From Liquidambar formosana (Eukaryota; Streptophyta; Magnoliopsida; Saxifragales; Altingiaceae): a stretch of DNA of 64,000 nt. Of this stretch, positions 1 through 12,845 are shown piece after piece. Position 1 is the first letter of the stretch, and each line of letters opens with the position of its first letter. The position numbers and the translations under genes were made by a program. The notes beneath the pieces were generated by a model, which saw nothing but the letters and a program-made list of their open reading frames with translations, was not told the DNA's origin and made no database searches. The stretch is from NCBI GenBank assembly GCA_039720395.1, contig CM077827.1, forward strand, positions 10,702,099-10,766,098, given 5' to 3'.

Positions 1-149
1 ACCAATCTGTAATTCTCCTTTTATTTTAATACTTAGTAAAGCTAGGCTCCAACCCAAGTCCAAGGCCCCAAGTTGTTCCCAACCCAAGTCCATATAATGA
101 TACTTAATTTGTTGTAGTTAGTTTATTTTATTTTTGGTATTATAGGTTT

Positions 150-189
<40 letters not shown>

Positions 190-1033
190 ATATGGACATT
201 GCATAGGTTATAGATGAGAATGTGAAATCACCACATTGTGTTTTGGTGATATTTGATTCTACGCTAAATATTATAATAATGCAATTTTAAGTAATGCCAA
301 GTGTCCAAAAATATGTGCTGTAATTTACTCTCTAATAGAAATTGCAGTCCAATTTCAAATAGTATTGTATTACACTTATTACTACCCAAGAGACATGGTA
401 TAAAATGAGCAAATTTTGGGGCATTTTTGTCTGTTAATTAGACTTTCCTTATATAATGTTCAAAATGCATTCTAAAGACTATATTTTGGGGTATTTTCAT
501 CATTAAATTTGACTTTATGATTAACCATTCCATGCATTACCATCTTCAATAAGGGCAATCCTGGCATTTTTTAAAGTTTTTTGCATGACATCAGCAATTT
601 CTGTTAGTTAACTAACAGTCAATGGATGGAGGGGAGGTCTATGTGATTTTCATCAAACCTCAGGAGAGGTGAGTGTCATTTTTGAAACCTCAGGAGAGGT
701 CTGTGTCATTTTTCAAAACCTCAAGAGATGTCAATGTAATTTTCCCTTATTTTTATTTTTTATTTTGGGGTTTCCTTCTTACATATGCGCATTTGCTAAA
801 TTAGGAAGTATATAAGAAATCTGATTTTTTTTTTTAGTTCTTATAATTATTTATTGTGATCTTAATTTATATAAGCAAATTTTAGTAATCATATATGGAA
901 GCAAATTTTATGTGTATTAGGAAAAAAAAATTGTTGGGTATAAATTTTGTTGTGCATGTGAAAATACATAGAGGGTCTATTTTTGGAATTCGCTTAAGGC
1001 CCTAAAAAAATCAGGACCAACTCTACATTATTT
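1..1033. other. Gene-free AT-rich stretch with poly-T tract and short tandem repeat
   Basis: I see no coding sequence here. A poly-T run lies at about 153-187. At about 636-735 a unit of roughly 33 bp recurs about three times; each copy has a core like AACCTCAGGAGAGGT followed by a GTGTCATTTTT-type spacer. Such arrays are common near the ends of plant DNA transposons, but no partner end was found, so I do not name a family. The stretch ends where the stop codon of the minus-strand PMD relic is inferred. Confidence 0.5.
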
Positions 1034-1057
1034 TCAAAGCAATGAGTAGTTGGTTAC
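1034..1057 (-). pseudogene. Inferred 3' end of the PMD gene relic
   Basis: Seen: the five bases at 1053-1057 (GTTAC) resemble the five at 3042-3046 (GTCAC) on the far side of LTR A. If LTR A and one copy of this duplication are ignored, the minus-strand frame at 3042-3080, which reads IGSLKAMV, continues as TNYSLL and stops at TGA (1036-1034). The inference is that this is the native C-terminus of the protein whose other parts lie at 3042-4193 and 17559-18599. The join rests on one 5-bp repeat with one mismatch plus frame continuity, so it is good but not certain. Confidence 0.55.
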
Positions 1058-3041
1058 TGTGGATGCCAAAAATCAACTCTGGGGAATCGAGTTTCGTTCC
1101 ACTGTTAAAAGGGTTTCAAAAAGCAAAGAGTTTTGCCACCTCATTTTTAGGGTACAATGAAACCACTAAAAGATTTGTTTTATAAAAAAAAGTTTGACTC
1201 CATTAATGGAAAATAGGCAAGTCTTGAACCAAAAACAAGGATTCGAGGGCTAGATTACGAAATGGGAAGGTTCGAGCCACGGCCCGTAGGCACCCATTTT
1301 GCTCGATAAATCGATCTCATTTATTGATTAGGCTTAATTAATTTCAACCATGCAATAACTAAAAATTATGAAAATTGAAAGATAAAAACTAAGCTAAGTT
1401 GGACTTGGGCTCAAGTGAGCGGCCTACATACTTCTGACGAAGATCAAAGTCCATGTAGTTCGAACAACCATGTTGGAGGGAAGAGTTTCACTCATCGTAG
1501 AACTCTGTTAGAATCCAATCCATAATCAAACACTTGCTTTTGAAAAACAACTCACTTTGAAAGAAACAACTTTAGTTTGAAAAGCTTGTTTGATTTAGGA
1601 TCAAAACCCTAATATAATCTTATGAATAATAAAACTCATGAGAGCATGCATCATCACATAAACAACTACATCATGGCAATGGAGTTTAGGGATTATACCT
1701 GACAGAACTGAGGCAGAGTTCTGTTTGCAACCTCAGGGTTTTGAAGTTGAAAATGAGCAAAGATTTGACACTTTCAAGCTTTTATGATGGCCTACAGAGG
1801 TGGGAGTCGCAAGTCGGGCAGAGCTTCTGCGTCTTCAAGCTCTAGAATGGGTCACAAGCTAGAAGGTACTAATAGGAATGTTCTCCACTAATTATTGAGC
1901 CCAAACTCTTCTTAGAATGAGTCTCAAGTGAAGGGATACTAATAAGAATGTTCACTCCACACTTAAGAACTCAAGCTTTTCATTTGCTTAGGAATACTCT
2001 ACTAAGATTTGATGGAGAATGAAGGAAGGGAGGACCCCTATTTATAGTTGAAGGTGGATGGAATGAATAACTAGGATTGGATCTGGCTAGGGATGATCCA
2101 AAGGCAGAAATCACTCACAAGAGTTTATTCCTATCTCAAACTCTTCAAAAATCCTGAGGAAATTCGAATTATAATAAGAGATGGAGCTTAGAGAGGTTGA
2201 AATAAGGTAAAACATCATCAAAAGCCAACTAGGCACCCTTGGTGGCCATTTGGCCTTCCTTGGTGACCAAACGGCTACCAGTAGCCATTTTGTCCATTTT
2301 TGCTTCCCTTTTGTGCATTCTGATCCTTTAAGGCAATGTATTTGGTCCATTTCAAGTCTAAACTCATTGATTTTGGATTTAAAACGACCATGGCTCAATT
2401 ATCTACTTAAAATTTGATTGAAACACTCCTAATTGAGCCATACTTGATCAATTAATCAAGGGTTAAACCCATATGGCTTATAGAGATCAATTGAAGCTCA
2501 CCGGGGCAACATTAGGGTTAGAACCCTAATGGAGTCCTAGTTACAATCAAACTCTTCCAAAAATGATTTCAAGCATTAATAAACCTTAATTAAGACTCAA
2601 TTGATATTAATGAAGCATTAATTTGACTTAATTGGATCAAATTAGGAAGCAATTATAAGAAAGACCGATGAACAGAGTAAAACCAAGCCTACTTTGGACC
2701 ATCCTTAGGCAAATCATCTCCAAACTTAACCAAACTTTAAATCAAGCCTACAAATGACATCCTAAGGTCATTAGGATCATTTTGGGATGAATTTGGTGAG
2801 AATTGGATATCAAATAAGAATTATGCAACTTAAATAACATAAATGCCCTCCAAGTCGCAAAAGTTCTTATTAGCTATTAAGACTTAACCAAATTGAACCC
2901 TGGAAGATACCATGGATTCTTAAGGGTGTTTAGAGTTTAACTAAAAAGATTTGGTGTCAAAATGATGTAATTCTCTACATGTGATAATGTTCCTAAGGTG
3001 GAAAGGTTAAATGTTAGGGGATGAAAATAGGATGTCTACAG
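1058..3041 (-). repeat. Solo LTR A (Gypsy-type), minus orientation
   Basis: On the minus strand this begins TGTAGACATCC and ends GGCATCCACA, so it has the TG...CA ends of an LTR. It is flanked by GTTAC (1053-1057) and GTCAC (3042-3046), a 5-bp duplication with one difference. It is 1,984 bp long and contains no retrotransposon proteins; the internal open frames are short. Several segments resemble LTR B, for example the GCCCCTCAAGTCACAAAAG-like stretch at about 2848 and the GAAGGTTCGAGCC-type stretch at about 1265. No partner LTR or internal region flanks it. It interrupts the 3' end of the PMD relic. Confidence 0.7.
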
Positions 3042-4193
3042 TCACCATGGCCTTCAAACTCCCAATTAGCTTAATCATATCAGCCGATTTGGTCCTGTTG
3101 AGATGCAAAAATGAAGTGGGAGGTCGTTAGTCATAGGTCATGCATGTGCATTTTATTCATGTAACAGGAATAAGGAAGATGAAAAAGTATGTACACTACG
3201 AGTGCCAAGGGCCATGGGATACCCAAAGACCCTTTCCCAGCATGGGACTTGGGTCTCCACAAAGTATGTACTCGGGGACCACTTAGTTACATGCCAGGTA
3301 GGCAGCTCTAGGGTAACGCCTCCCTCTCCTAGCCTAAGATTAGAAGACCCTCGTCAAAATAGAAATTGAAGGTATGCATATGGAAACCAAACAGGTAAAA
3401 AAAAAGGTATACCTGTGGCCCAGTCAGTCAGGGCATGAGTAACACAGCAGTGAAAGTTGCATAGTCTCCATCAGGGAGGAGGCGGTTCTCACAAAGAATC
3501 CCCCCTGCCAAATATCCAGATCTGCTTTGCTAATGTTGTAAGGATATTTCATAAAAGCAGGAGGAAGCATAGACACCCTAGTCCAAGTTTCCACCTCCAT
3601 AGTCAACTACCACATGACCCTCTCCGGTAGGTAGACAACATGAGACAAAGGAGACTCCAGAATAGAGCAGACAGTGTAAGCCTTGTAGGTAGAGTCACGT
3701 AATGCCTCGATGCCAGCATAGCAGATGGCCACCCAAGGACGAGGTCGTATCTGCAAGAAAGGAAATAGGATCAAGACAAGATGTCATGGAACTCAAGAAA
3801 AGTCGGCAAGCAAGAGAGGTACCTTATTCAAAGAGACCATGTCCAGGAACATGCGCAGCTGATTGTACCCTGTAAGTGTTGTCTCATCCGGCATGGTGCA
3901 GTTAAAATAGAGCTGGAACCAAAGCTGTATTAATATGGGCATAAGAATCATCAGGATAAGCACAGCAACAAAATAGAAAATAAGCATGCACTGATATCAA
4001 GTGACTTACCACCCACAAGTGCCAGCAGCCAAGTATTGATGATGTACAGGCCATACTCAAAGTGTTTGGAAGTGTACAGATAGGACAACACGGCCCGTTC
4101 CCATACAAACTAGCCACAGACTGCCAAGTTCTCTAGGGGAACCAACTATGTTGGGCTGAAAGATTGGGAGGGATTCGGGAACAAGACGGCCCC
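3042..4193 (-). pseudogene. PMD (plant mobile domain) gene relic, middle and 3' part
   Basis: The minus strand carries pieces that continue the PMD-like reading found at 17559-18000. From 4193 leftwards are AVLFPN, then LENLAVCG and VWERAVLSYLYTS, which resemble the part of PMD proteins just after the FLLYLLG-like motif. Further on are IRPRPWVAICYAGIEAL (about 3750-3700) and LPERVMW (about 3630-3610), typical of the later PMD region. A stop follows LPERVMW at once, and others lie before LENLA. GT/AG-like borders near 4010 and 3780 suggest remaining introns. PMD proteins (PF10536-like) occur as host genes and inside plant transposable elements; no function is claimed here. The copy is clearly dead. 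Confidence 0.6.
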
Positions 4194-6312
4194 TGTGAAC
4201 CTCGGAAAGTGGCCCACAAGGATTGAAAAAGATTAAAGAAGATAGGTTTAAAAAAGAAAAATGAGTCGCCACCTTATTTTTTAAAGGAAACAAGGAAAAC
4301 CCTAATACCATTTTGTTTTAAAGAAAACAATTGAAGGACTTCATGTTTAAAAAGGAAAGGCAAAAACAGTCTTTTGGAAACCAAAGAAGACTAGGGATTC
4401 GGAGGCTAAGTTATGACATGGGAAGGTTCTAGGCAATGCCTATAGGCACCCATGTCACCCTTTTGGTCTCTTAGTTTATTTGGGCTAAATTAACATCTTA
4501 CCATACAAAAATCAGCAAGTATATCATCACAAGAATTGCATGCATATCATATATTCCATCCATTCATCCACACAATCAAGATAAGAAAAGAAAATAAAAC
4601 AAAAAATAGAGAAGAGAAAAAAGACCTAGGATACTTGGATCCTAGGGCGGACTTGAACCTCAAAGCGCCTATGTACCATGCAACGAAATACATGGATCAA
4701 AGTCCACGTAGTTCGATTAGAATTAGGGTTAAAACCTAATATAAACTTATGGTAGAAATCCTAAGTTCCCTTATTTGAAAGATAGAAAGTGTATTGAATA
4801 GTCTAAATTTGAAAACTTCCACAAGATGGAAACTTTGATAAAAAAACCAAGTATCTTATTAATCAAGGAAACCTCTAGTAATTTACCATGTGTTCATATT
4901 AGGAAATAACCCTAAAAGGGGGAAGAAGAGAAAGAATGAAGGAAGAAAAAGTGAATTAGGGCACTTTTAAACCCTACTTACCTTTGCAATTACTCCAAGC
5001 ATTAGCTAGCTCAAGCAATAACGACCTTATTTGTAATAAAGCGATTATCACCCCTGTTTCACCCTTACACATGCTCAAAACAAGACAAAAAGAAAGAAGT
5101 AGAAATCTGGATAGAATCATATTAAGGCCTAAATCATCCACTAACCATGCAAAGAACACAAATAGTGAATAAACACAAACCCTAATGCAATCCTAGAACC
5201 ATGACATGCATAAAAAAACCCTAAAATCTACTACCATGAATGCAAAAAATATCATAGTTATTCTATATGCAATACATATACAGCAACTATGAAGAAAACC
5301 CAATAAAAAAAACCTATTCTAACATGCTGTATGCAACTTATTTAAAACAAGGATAATAGAAACCTTAGAATCACAACTATGCTTTAAAAGCTATAGAACA
5401 ACTCTAAAACATGCATAACTCATGATGAACAACATTTATTTCATGTATATTAACTAACTAAAGCATTAATACATGATAAAAATACTAACTTTAGCATGTA
5501 ATAGCACTATCCTATAAGAAACCCTAATTTCAGCATAGATAGAGAAGAATATTACCTTAGGAAAGCTTCCTTTGTTGCTGTAGAAACTCTCCCTTACACT
5601 TATGAATGATTTAAATCAAATTTATTCAAGGCTACAGCAACAATTCCAACTCTCCTTTAGAACTCTCTCTCTTATTCTCTCTTAGAACTTAGGTTTAATG
5701 CATAAAAGTGGCTCCCCTAGTGCTGTAATATAGTGGGGTATTTATAGAGTTTAATTAGGATAAATCAATGGCTAAGATTAAAACCTTAAAAATTAATCCA
5801 AGGGTTATTAGAGACTCCCTTGGTGCTTAAGAAACTCAAAAGTTACAAAAAATTAGAAGGAAAGTCATCTAAAATAGTCCAAGTACGTTAAAATAGGAAG
5901 GAGAATCCCGCTTCAGCTAAAATAGGAGAGCGGCCTCTGGTGACCACCAAGGCCTAGGCAGCTAGCCACCTGGGCCCAGGCAGCTGGCCGCCCGGGGCTG
6001 GGTGGTCACCCGAGCCCGCTTTAGTTTTTTCCTTTTTCTAGTGTTTGTTGCGTTTTAAGAGTGTTTTAGGGGTCAAATTAACTCCAATTTTGATGAAATA
6101 AAAGCCAAAACGACGGTGTTTCGATGAGGAATACATTTTTAAACATTTTAGGACAAACACCACTAACCATGGGTGAATGGTTAGGTTTTACAAAGGTGGT
6201 TAACCGCTATGCACTACCATTGCAAAGCATAGGTATGCACATAGGATCAAACCAAATGTTTTCCAAACCAAAATTAAACTTTCCAAAACACTTTTAGGGA
6301 TAAAATAATGAC

Positions 6313-6962
6313 TGTGTGGATAAATCCCGAGCTGAACATTTTACCCTTCTTAATCACGAACTGGTGGTTCCGGCAACATACAAAATAAGAATCACGAGCT
6401 CAATGCATATCAGCACGGTAAACTGCCATTAGTCATTATGCCCCGAGCTGATGGTCAGGATCCAAATGACCAGCCAAGATAGCTAAGCCAGCTCGAACTC
6501 CTTTGATCACGAACTAAAGTGAGTAAACAGATTCAAGCCCTGCATGAAGGAAACACGTGAGTAAAACAGCTATTGCGTAACAAACGGGCAGGCAGTTATT
6601 CTAATTACGGTTCAAAGCTGACTATGGTCAGCTTTGACCCTAGTCACATAGTTATCAATTGAACCCAGGTTAAGCTCAACCAGAGGAAAACCGCCATCTA
6701 ACCAAACCATGGTTAGATAAAGGTACAGATATAAATAGAACAATTCTAAGCCTAAGAAAGGTAAGCGGTACACAGAACCCTAGTCTAAAACCCTCTCCTT
6801 AGCTATATACAGTCGACTGACTTCAGCATCGGAGAGGTGACGACCGGACTCACTCCGGTCATCCTTTAACGGTGTGTTTACTGTGTGCAGGCGAGCTCAC
6901 TGGTGGAGGCGCAGCTCTGCTCGGAAGAACCAGCATTCATCGTACGGGAAAAACCCCGTACA
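6313..6962 (+). repeat. 5' LTR of the Tat-like element
   Basis: This is 650 bp, starting TGTGTGGATAAATCC and ending CCCCGTACA. It pairs with the 3' LTR at 16504-17140. The difference in length is explained by one 13-bp net indel near 6560. A TATA-like sequence lies at 6730-6737. Several perfect short inverted repeats are present, for example 6613-6622 with 6627-6636 and 6842-6848 with 6854-6860. Confidence 0.95.
6730..6737 (+). promoter_or_regulatory. TATA-like box in the 5' LTR
   Basis: The sequence TATAAATA sits about 230 bp before the end of the LTR, a usual place for the U3 promoter of plant Gypsy elements. The same octamer is kept in the 3' LTR. The transcription start was not determined. 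Confidence 0.5.
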
Positions 6963-6965
6963 ATT

Positions 6966-6983
6966 TGGCGCCGTTTGTGGGAA
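6966..6983 (+). promoter_or_regulatory. Primer binding site, probably for tRNA-Asp
   Basis: Three bases after the LTR end comes TGGCGCCGTTTGTGGGAA. The first ten bases match the TGGCGCCGTT of plant Tat and Athila elements, which known work assigns to the 3' end of tRNA-Asp. Matching is weaker beyond that point. The tRNA identity is inferred from the motif. Confidence 0.7.
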
Positions 6984-6995
6984 CCATCGCGAAAG

Positions 6996-9530
6996 ATGGC
7001 ATCACCACCTCCGGCCACCTTAGGTAGGACCAGATCTGGAGCAACCTTCACCAGGAATGACACAACAACCGGGGGAAATGGTGGAACACGACTGATTCTT
7101 CCGCACACAATGACGGTGGCAGCACTACCACCTCCGCCCATTGGTTTTCCGCTACCGTCCTCCCATCAAGTCTCTCCGGAGATTTCGGCCATCCTGCAGA
7201 CTTTAGATGACCAACCAGGTTTACGAGCCCTTTATGATCGGGCAGTGGCTAACAACCCCAACTCCGCGGCGGTGGTTGAACTGCTGGCCACCATGCAAAA
7301 TCAGATCCAAGCAGTTCAGCTCGAACGTTTAGCGGTGGAACAGAGTTATCGCTGTCACATCCACCGTACAGTCGCACAAGGGGAAACACTAGAGTTAGAA
7401 GCAGCAAGTCACACCAATCGCCAGAACAACTCACACCACCAGGATAATTCAACTAGAAATAGGCATTCTTATCCTCATCATTTTGACCAAGAAGCAAGAT
7501 ACAGATCTCCAATTGCAAAAAGAAAGACTCCTGAGCACAGGAATTACAGAGCTCGGGAAAACAACACTCTACGAGCTAACAGCCAAAGGTGTTCAGGAAG
7601 ATCCGAGCATCATTATGGAGCTGACAGTAGAGCTCGAGATCATAGGGCTGAAAAAATTCATCGTCGATCAAGGTCTGCAGATCGAGAGTGGGAACACCAT
7701 TCAATGAGGCGCCATCAAAAGCGCTCCCGATCTCTGGTTCATAGTGAGTCCAGTATTTGAAAACGGTTCTGTAATCACTATGAGGAGCAACCAGATCGAA
7801 CTCATAGCTCGGCCATAGTCCGTTCACCGTTCTCAAAGTGGATACAGCTCACACCAATCCTTCGAGGTTATTCTGAAATTACTTTTACCCCTTACACGCT
7901 TTCCATAGACCCTGTTCATCATCTGAATTATTATCTGCAACGTATGTCATTTTATATGGGGAACGAGGGTTTTTTGTGCAAGATTTTTCTTATGAGCCTG
8001 GGGGAAGTAGCTTTGAAATGGTGGGCCAAAATTCTGGACAAATCCATCAACAGCTGGACCGAACTGAGCAAGCTATTCAAAAATCGTTTCATTACGAGCT
8101 GCAAATTCGCGAAAACCATGCAGAATTTGTATGAAATAAGACAGAAGCATGACGAGGGAATTCGGGAATATTCACAACGGTTTTGGGAAATTTACAATGA
8201 GATAGATGATGCTATAGAAAAGAATGCCATGGATCTCTTCCGCCTCGGGTTGAAGAAACCGTCCCCATTGTTCAGTGAACTCACCTTAAATCCTCCAAAG
8301 CAGTTCTCAAAACTGCTCCACGTTATTGGGAAGTATGCCGAGCTAGATGATGTATACCGCAAGTCTAATACGAAACACAACGAATCTGAAGAGAGGAAAA
8401 AGGATTCCCGAACTCACAGAAATCAATCCCGAGATGATCGAACCAGGGGAATAAGCAACCCGAACCAAGCCATTCTTACAGTATTCACCCTACCAATTTA
8501 CAAAGTCCTGAAGGCAGTTGAAGATAGAGATTTTTTCGAAAAACCAAGGCTAATGGTCCAAGACCTCGAGAAGAGAAATAAAAAATTGTATTGCGGTTAC
8601 CACAAAGACCATGGTCACATGACTGAAAATTGCAGAACTCTGAAGTACAAGTTGGAAACATGGGCAAAAGAAGGCAAGCTCAACGAATTCATAGATCGGG
8701 GAGAGAAAGCTGCTCAGTCCGGGGAAAAGATTCCAGACCCAAAAAATGCACAGATCAAGCAACAAAAAGTATTGGGAACAATTGATGTCATCACGGGAGG
8801 GTACGAATCAACTGCCCTTTCAGCCAACCAACTGCGGGCCCAGTATCGAAAATCTTGTCATGCCGTAGAAATTAACAAGGTGACAAGTGAACCAACTTTA
8901 GTTCCATCAAATGAGGGCTCCAGTCAAAAAACTCTTTTCTTCAAGGAGGATGATTGCAGTTCTGAAGTGCAACACCCACACAATGACGCTTTGGTGATTT
9001 GCATGCTGATAGCCAATTATGACGTCGGGAAGGTCTACATTTACAATGGGGCTTCCGTAAATGTTATGTTTCAAAGGCTCTTCGAAAAACTCGGACTAGA
9101 AGAATCTAGCCTCCAACCTTCTCATGTCAATTTAAAAGCTTTTAATGGCAACACAACTCTTCCCCTTGGTGAAATTACGCTTGCAGTCCGGGCAGGTTCA
9201 GTGCAGACGATGGAAACTTTTATGGTGATCCGGGAGCAGTCAGCTTACAATGTCATATTAGGTCAGCCTTGGATCCACGCGATTCGAGCTGTGCCTTCTT
9301 CATATCACCAGTCAATTCGTTTCCCTTGTCTCGAGGGAATAATGGAGATCAAAGGAAGTCAAGCTGTAGCTTGGGAATGCTTCTTAACTGAATACACTGG
9401 TCATTCAGTTCCAACTACGAAAAACCTCAAAGTTAAGATCCCAAGATTATCTAGTCCCGAACAAACTGATGCACCCAAGTGTGATCCTGATCAGCAAACG
9501 GAGGCAAAGAAAAGCTCAGACCTGTTATAG
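6996..9530 (+). pseudogene. gag: Gag and protease region of the Tat-like element, two in-frame stops
   Basis: One reading frame runs from ATG 6996, just after the primer site, to TAG 9528. I chose this ATG because the frame upstream of it lies in the LTR. It is broken by TGA at 7758-7760, and the same frame continues beyond. The first part is Pro-, Arg- and Ser-rich. The gag core is at about 7870-8400, with LKWWAKI and REYSQRFWEIYNEI-like stretches. A knuckle-like Cys/His motif, CGYHKDHGHMTENC, is at about 8598-8640. The aspartic protease follows at about 8980-9370. Its usual D-T/S-G-A/S site reads YNGAS, with Tyr codon 9042-9044 where the catalytic Asp is expected. Gag would form the particle and protease would cut the polyprotein. 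This copy should make neither properly. Confidence 0.88.
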
Positions 9531-12500
9531 CAACAAAAAGAGGGTCGGCTGGGGGTCGAAGAAACTTGCTCAGAACCAGCTGACCGCACAGGGGAGGAGT
9601 TGAAGAAAATGATAATTGACCCATCTAATCCAGAGAAATTCTTTTGGATCGGATGCAACCTCGATGAGGTGGAGGCCGCAGAGCTTTTTCAGTTCTTGGT
9701 GGCGAATGTTGATGTTTTTGCTTGGTCGCCCCACGAAATGCCTGGGATAAGCCCTGAGATCATCACTCACGAACTGCAAGTGAACCCAGCCAAGAAACCC
9801 GTTGTTCAAAAACAGAGACGCTTAGCAGGAGAAAGAGCCCAAGCAGTATCTGAGGAGGTTGAAAAGCTATTGAAAGCTGGATTTATCAAGGAAGTAAAAT
9901 ACCCCACCTGGATTTCCAATCCGGTATGTGTCAAGAAGAAAACTGGAGATTGGAGAGTCTGCATCGACTTTACCGACCTCAACAAAGCATGCCCAAAGGA
10001 TAGCTTTCCCCTACCCAAAATAGATCAACTGATAGACTCCATCTCGGGTTATGAAAGGATGAGCATCTTTGATGCATTCTCCGGGTACCACCAAATACCA
10101 ATGGCAGAGCACGATCAGGATAAAACTGGTTTCGTCACTCCAACAGGCACGTATTGCTACAAAGTCATGCCATTCGGGCTCAAAAATGCTGGAGCGACAT
10201 ACCAACGACTAGTCAGTCGGATGTTCGACGGACTCATAGGCAAAAATCTAGAAGCCTACGTTGATGATACCATAGTTAAAAGCAGCTCTGGAAAGGATCA
10301 TCTCACAGACCTTACTGAAGCTTTCTCACGACTCAGAGAGTTCGGCATGAAGTTAAACGCCAAAAAGAGTTCGTTTGGAGTTAGCTCGGGAAAATTTTTG
10401 GGCCATCTGGTCTCACGAAGAGGAATAGAAGCCAATCCCAGTAAAATTGATGCAATTAGAAATTTGAAAACGCCCACAAGTGTCAGGGATGTTCAACAGC
10501 TTAATGGCATGGTGGCAGCACTTAGTAGGTTCATCTCAAGGTCTTCAGACAAATGCCACACGTTTTTTCAAGTACTGAAAAAGGGCCGATAATCAACTTG
10601 GAATACTGAGTGTCAAGAAGCTTATCTCCAGCTCGTAAACCACCTTGAAAAACTTCTAGTTCTTGTTCATCCCCACCTAGGGGAAACATTACACCTCTAT
10701 CTGGCTGTTTCCGTACACTATCTTAGCGGTGTCTTAATTGCCCAAAGAGGAACTGAACAGAAGCTGATCTACTACATCAGTAAAACATTATTGGACGCTG
10801 AAACCCAGTATCTTCCACTTGAAAAGCTGCTTCTCGCTCTGGTAACGGCTTCACGCAAGTTGCAGCACTATTTCCAATCCCACTCCATTATTGTCCTTAC
10901 GAACTATCCAATGAAAGATATTTTGAGAAGGGCTGATCTTTCAGGTCGGGTTTCAAAATGGGGGGTAGAGCTTAATGCTTATGACATTCATTTTCAACCC
11001 CGCATTGCAATCAAAGGGCAGATCTTAGCGGATTTTATCGCCGAGTTTACAGATCCAAATTCCAGCTCGAACATGACAGCTTTTAATTCCTCTCTGTCCG
11101 AACTGGGGGGAGAATGAACCAAATGGGAGCTCAGAGTAGATGGCGCGTCAAACGGAAAAGTTGTCGGGCTGGGGATCGTTTTAATAGCACCAGACAAAGA
11201 AGTCATTGAACAGGCAATTAGGCTTTTGTTCCCTGCCTCAAACAACGAAGCTGAGTACGAAGCTGTAATAGCTGGATTGGGAATTGCCCGAGCTACAGGG
11301 GTTAAAAAGCTCACGGTCTATAGCGACTCTCAGCTCGTCGTAAATCAGTTAAACAGGGAATATGAAGCAAAGGATGATAGAATGAAGGCATATATGCTAA
11401 AAGTGTGGGAACTCGCATCTGAGTTCGAAGATATCGAATTTAGACGTTTTGTTAGAGATCAAAACAGACATGCGGATGGACTGGCCGCCCTGGCAACTGC
11501 GTTTGATACTAGTAACCCAAGGACAATACATGTTGAAATTCTTTCATCACCCAGCATTGGGTCAGACGAAATTGTGCTGGATATTGAAATGTCATCTCCA
11601 AGTTGGATGGACGAAATCATCGCCTATTTACAGAGAGACGAACTGCCATCAGACAAACACCGAAGATACCGAGTTCGATTGAAATCAGCACGGTTTTGGT
11701 TATCTCCAGCAGGGAACTTATACAAAAGATCATACACTGGGCCTTATCTTAAATGCGTTCACCCTGATCAGGTTCAGAGCATTCTTTCCAAGCTGCATGA
11801 AGGCTCATGTGGTGGACATGTGGGAGGTCGATCCTTAGCCCATCGTGCTAATTCACAAGGATTTTGGTGGCCATATATGCAAAAGGATGCAGTGAAATAT
11901 GTGAGGAAATGCTCGAAGTGCCAGCTTTTCACTGATAAGATCCACCAGCCAGCTCAAGAATTGCAACCATTGTCGAGTCCGTGGCCATTTGCTCAATGGG
12001 GATTGGACCTGGTAGGTTCCTTGCCCTTAGCTTCGGGGAAAAGAAAATATTTGTTCATCACCACCGATTATTTCACAAAATGGGTAGAAGCAGTAGCATT
12101 AGCATCTATCAAAGACTCTGACATCATTAAGTTCCTGTGGGAGAATATAATTACCCGGTTTGGGATCCCAAGGGCCTTTATCTCAGATAATGGAACTCAG
12201 TTTGACAGTAAAAAGACAAGGCAGTTCAGTTCAGACTATGGAATACAGTGGTTCTATTCTAGTCCAAGCTACCCACAATGCAATGGCCAGGCCGAAGCCA
12301 CCAACAAAATTATAGTGGCAGGAATCAAAAGGAGGTTGGATGATGCTAAAGGGTCCTGGCCTGATGAGCTGCACACCGTTCTTTGGGCATACAGAACTAC
12401 GCCCCGAAGGTCGACATGTGAAACACCGTTCTCATTAGCTTTTGGCATGGAAGCAGTAATCCCAACTGAACTAGGCCTGCCCGGACTAAGAGCAGAACAG

Positions 12501-12845
12501 TTCGAAGCTAACTCGAACGACCAGGTACTTGCACGAGACTTGGATCTGTCAGAAGAAAGGAGAGAGCGGGCCCGTATCAAGATGGCATCGTACCAGCAAG
12601 AGCTAAAAAAGTACTACAACCGAAGAATTAGGTCGAGAGAATTCAAGGTGGGAGAATTGGTCCTTAGACAAGTAAACCTGGGAACTAGGGACCCCACTCA
12701 CGGTAAGCTAGGGGCAACTTGGGAAGGACCTTATGAAGTCATAAGTACAGGTGGCAAAGGCTCTTATAGATTGAAAAACTTGGAATCTGGTTTGGAACTC
12801 CAAAGGTCGGTAAATGTTTCCAATTTGCGATTGTTTTATCATTAG
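9531..12845 (+). pseudogene. pol: Pol region: reverse transcriptase, dual RNase H, integrase; two further stops
   Basis: The gag frame continues after TAG 9528 with no shift. Reverse transcriptase (about 9800-10450) keeps CIDFTDLNKACPKDSFPLP, the FDAFSGYHQI block and YVDD (10257-10268). TAA at 10590-10592 follows KKGR, at the start of the first RNase H region, whose first acidic site appears lost (LYLAVS). TGA at 11115-11117 precedes a second, archaeal-type RNase H with [20 protein letters not shown] and HADGLA, i.e. the D-E-D-D set. Integrase has an H-H-C-C zinc motif (about 11800-11925), catalytic D at 12006, D at 12186 and E at 12294 (35 residues between the last two), and a GPY/F-type WEGPYEV near the C-terminus. 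No chromodomain is seen. The enzymatic motifs other than protease look intact; the stops disable the chain. Confidence 0.92.

Noticed and set aside
6885..6995. In-frame start of gag within the 5' LTR (6885)
   Set aside because: The frame is open there but lies inside the LTR, before the primer binding site; ATG 6996 just after the primer site is the normal position.
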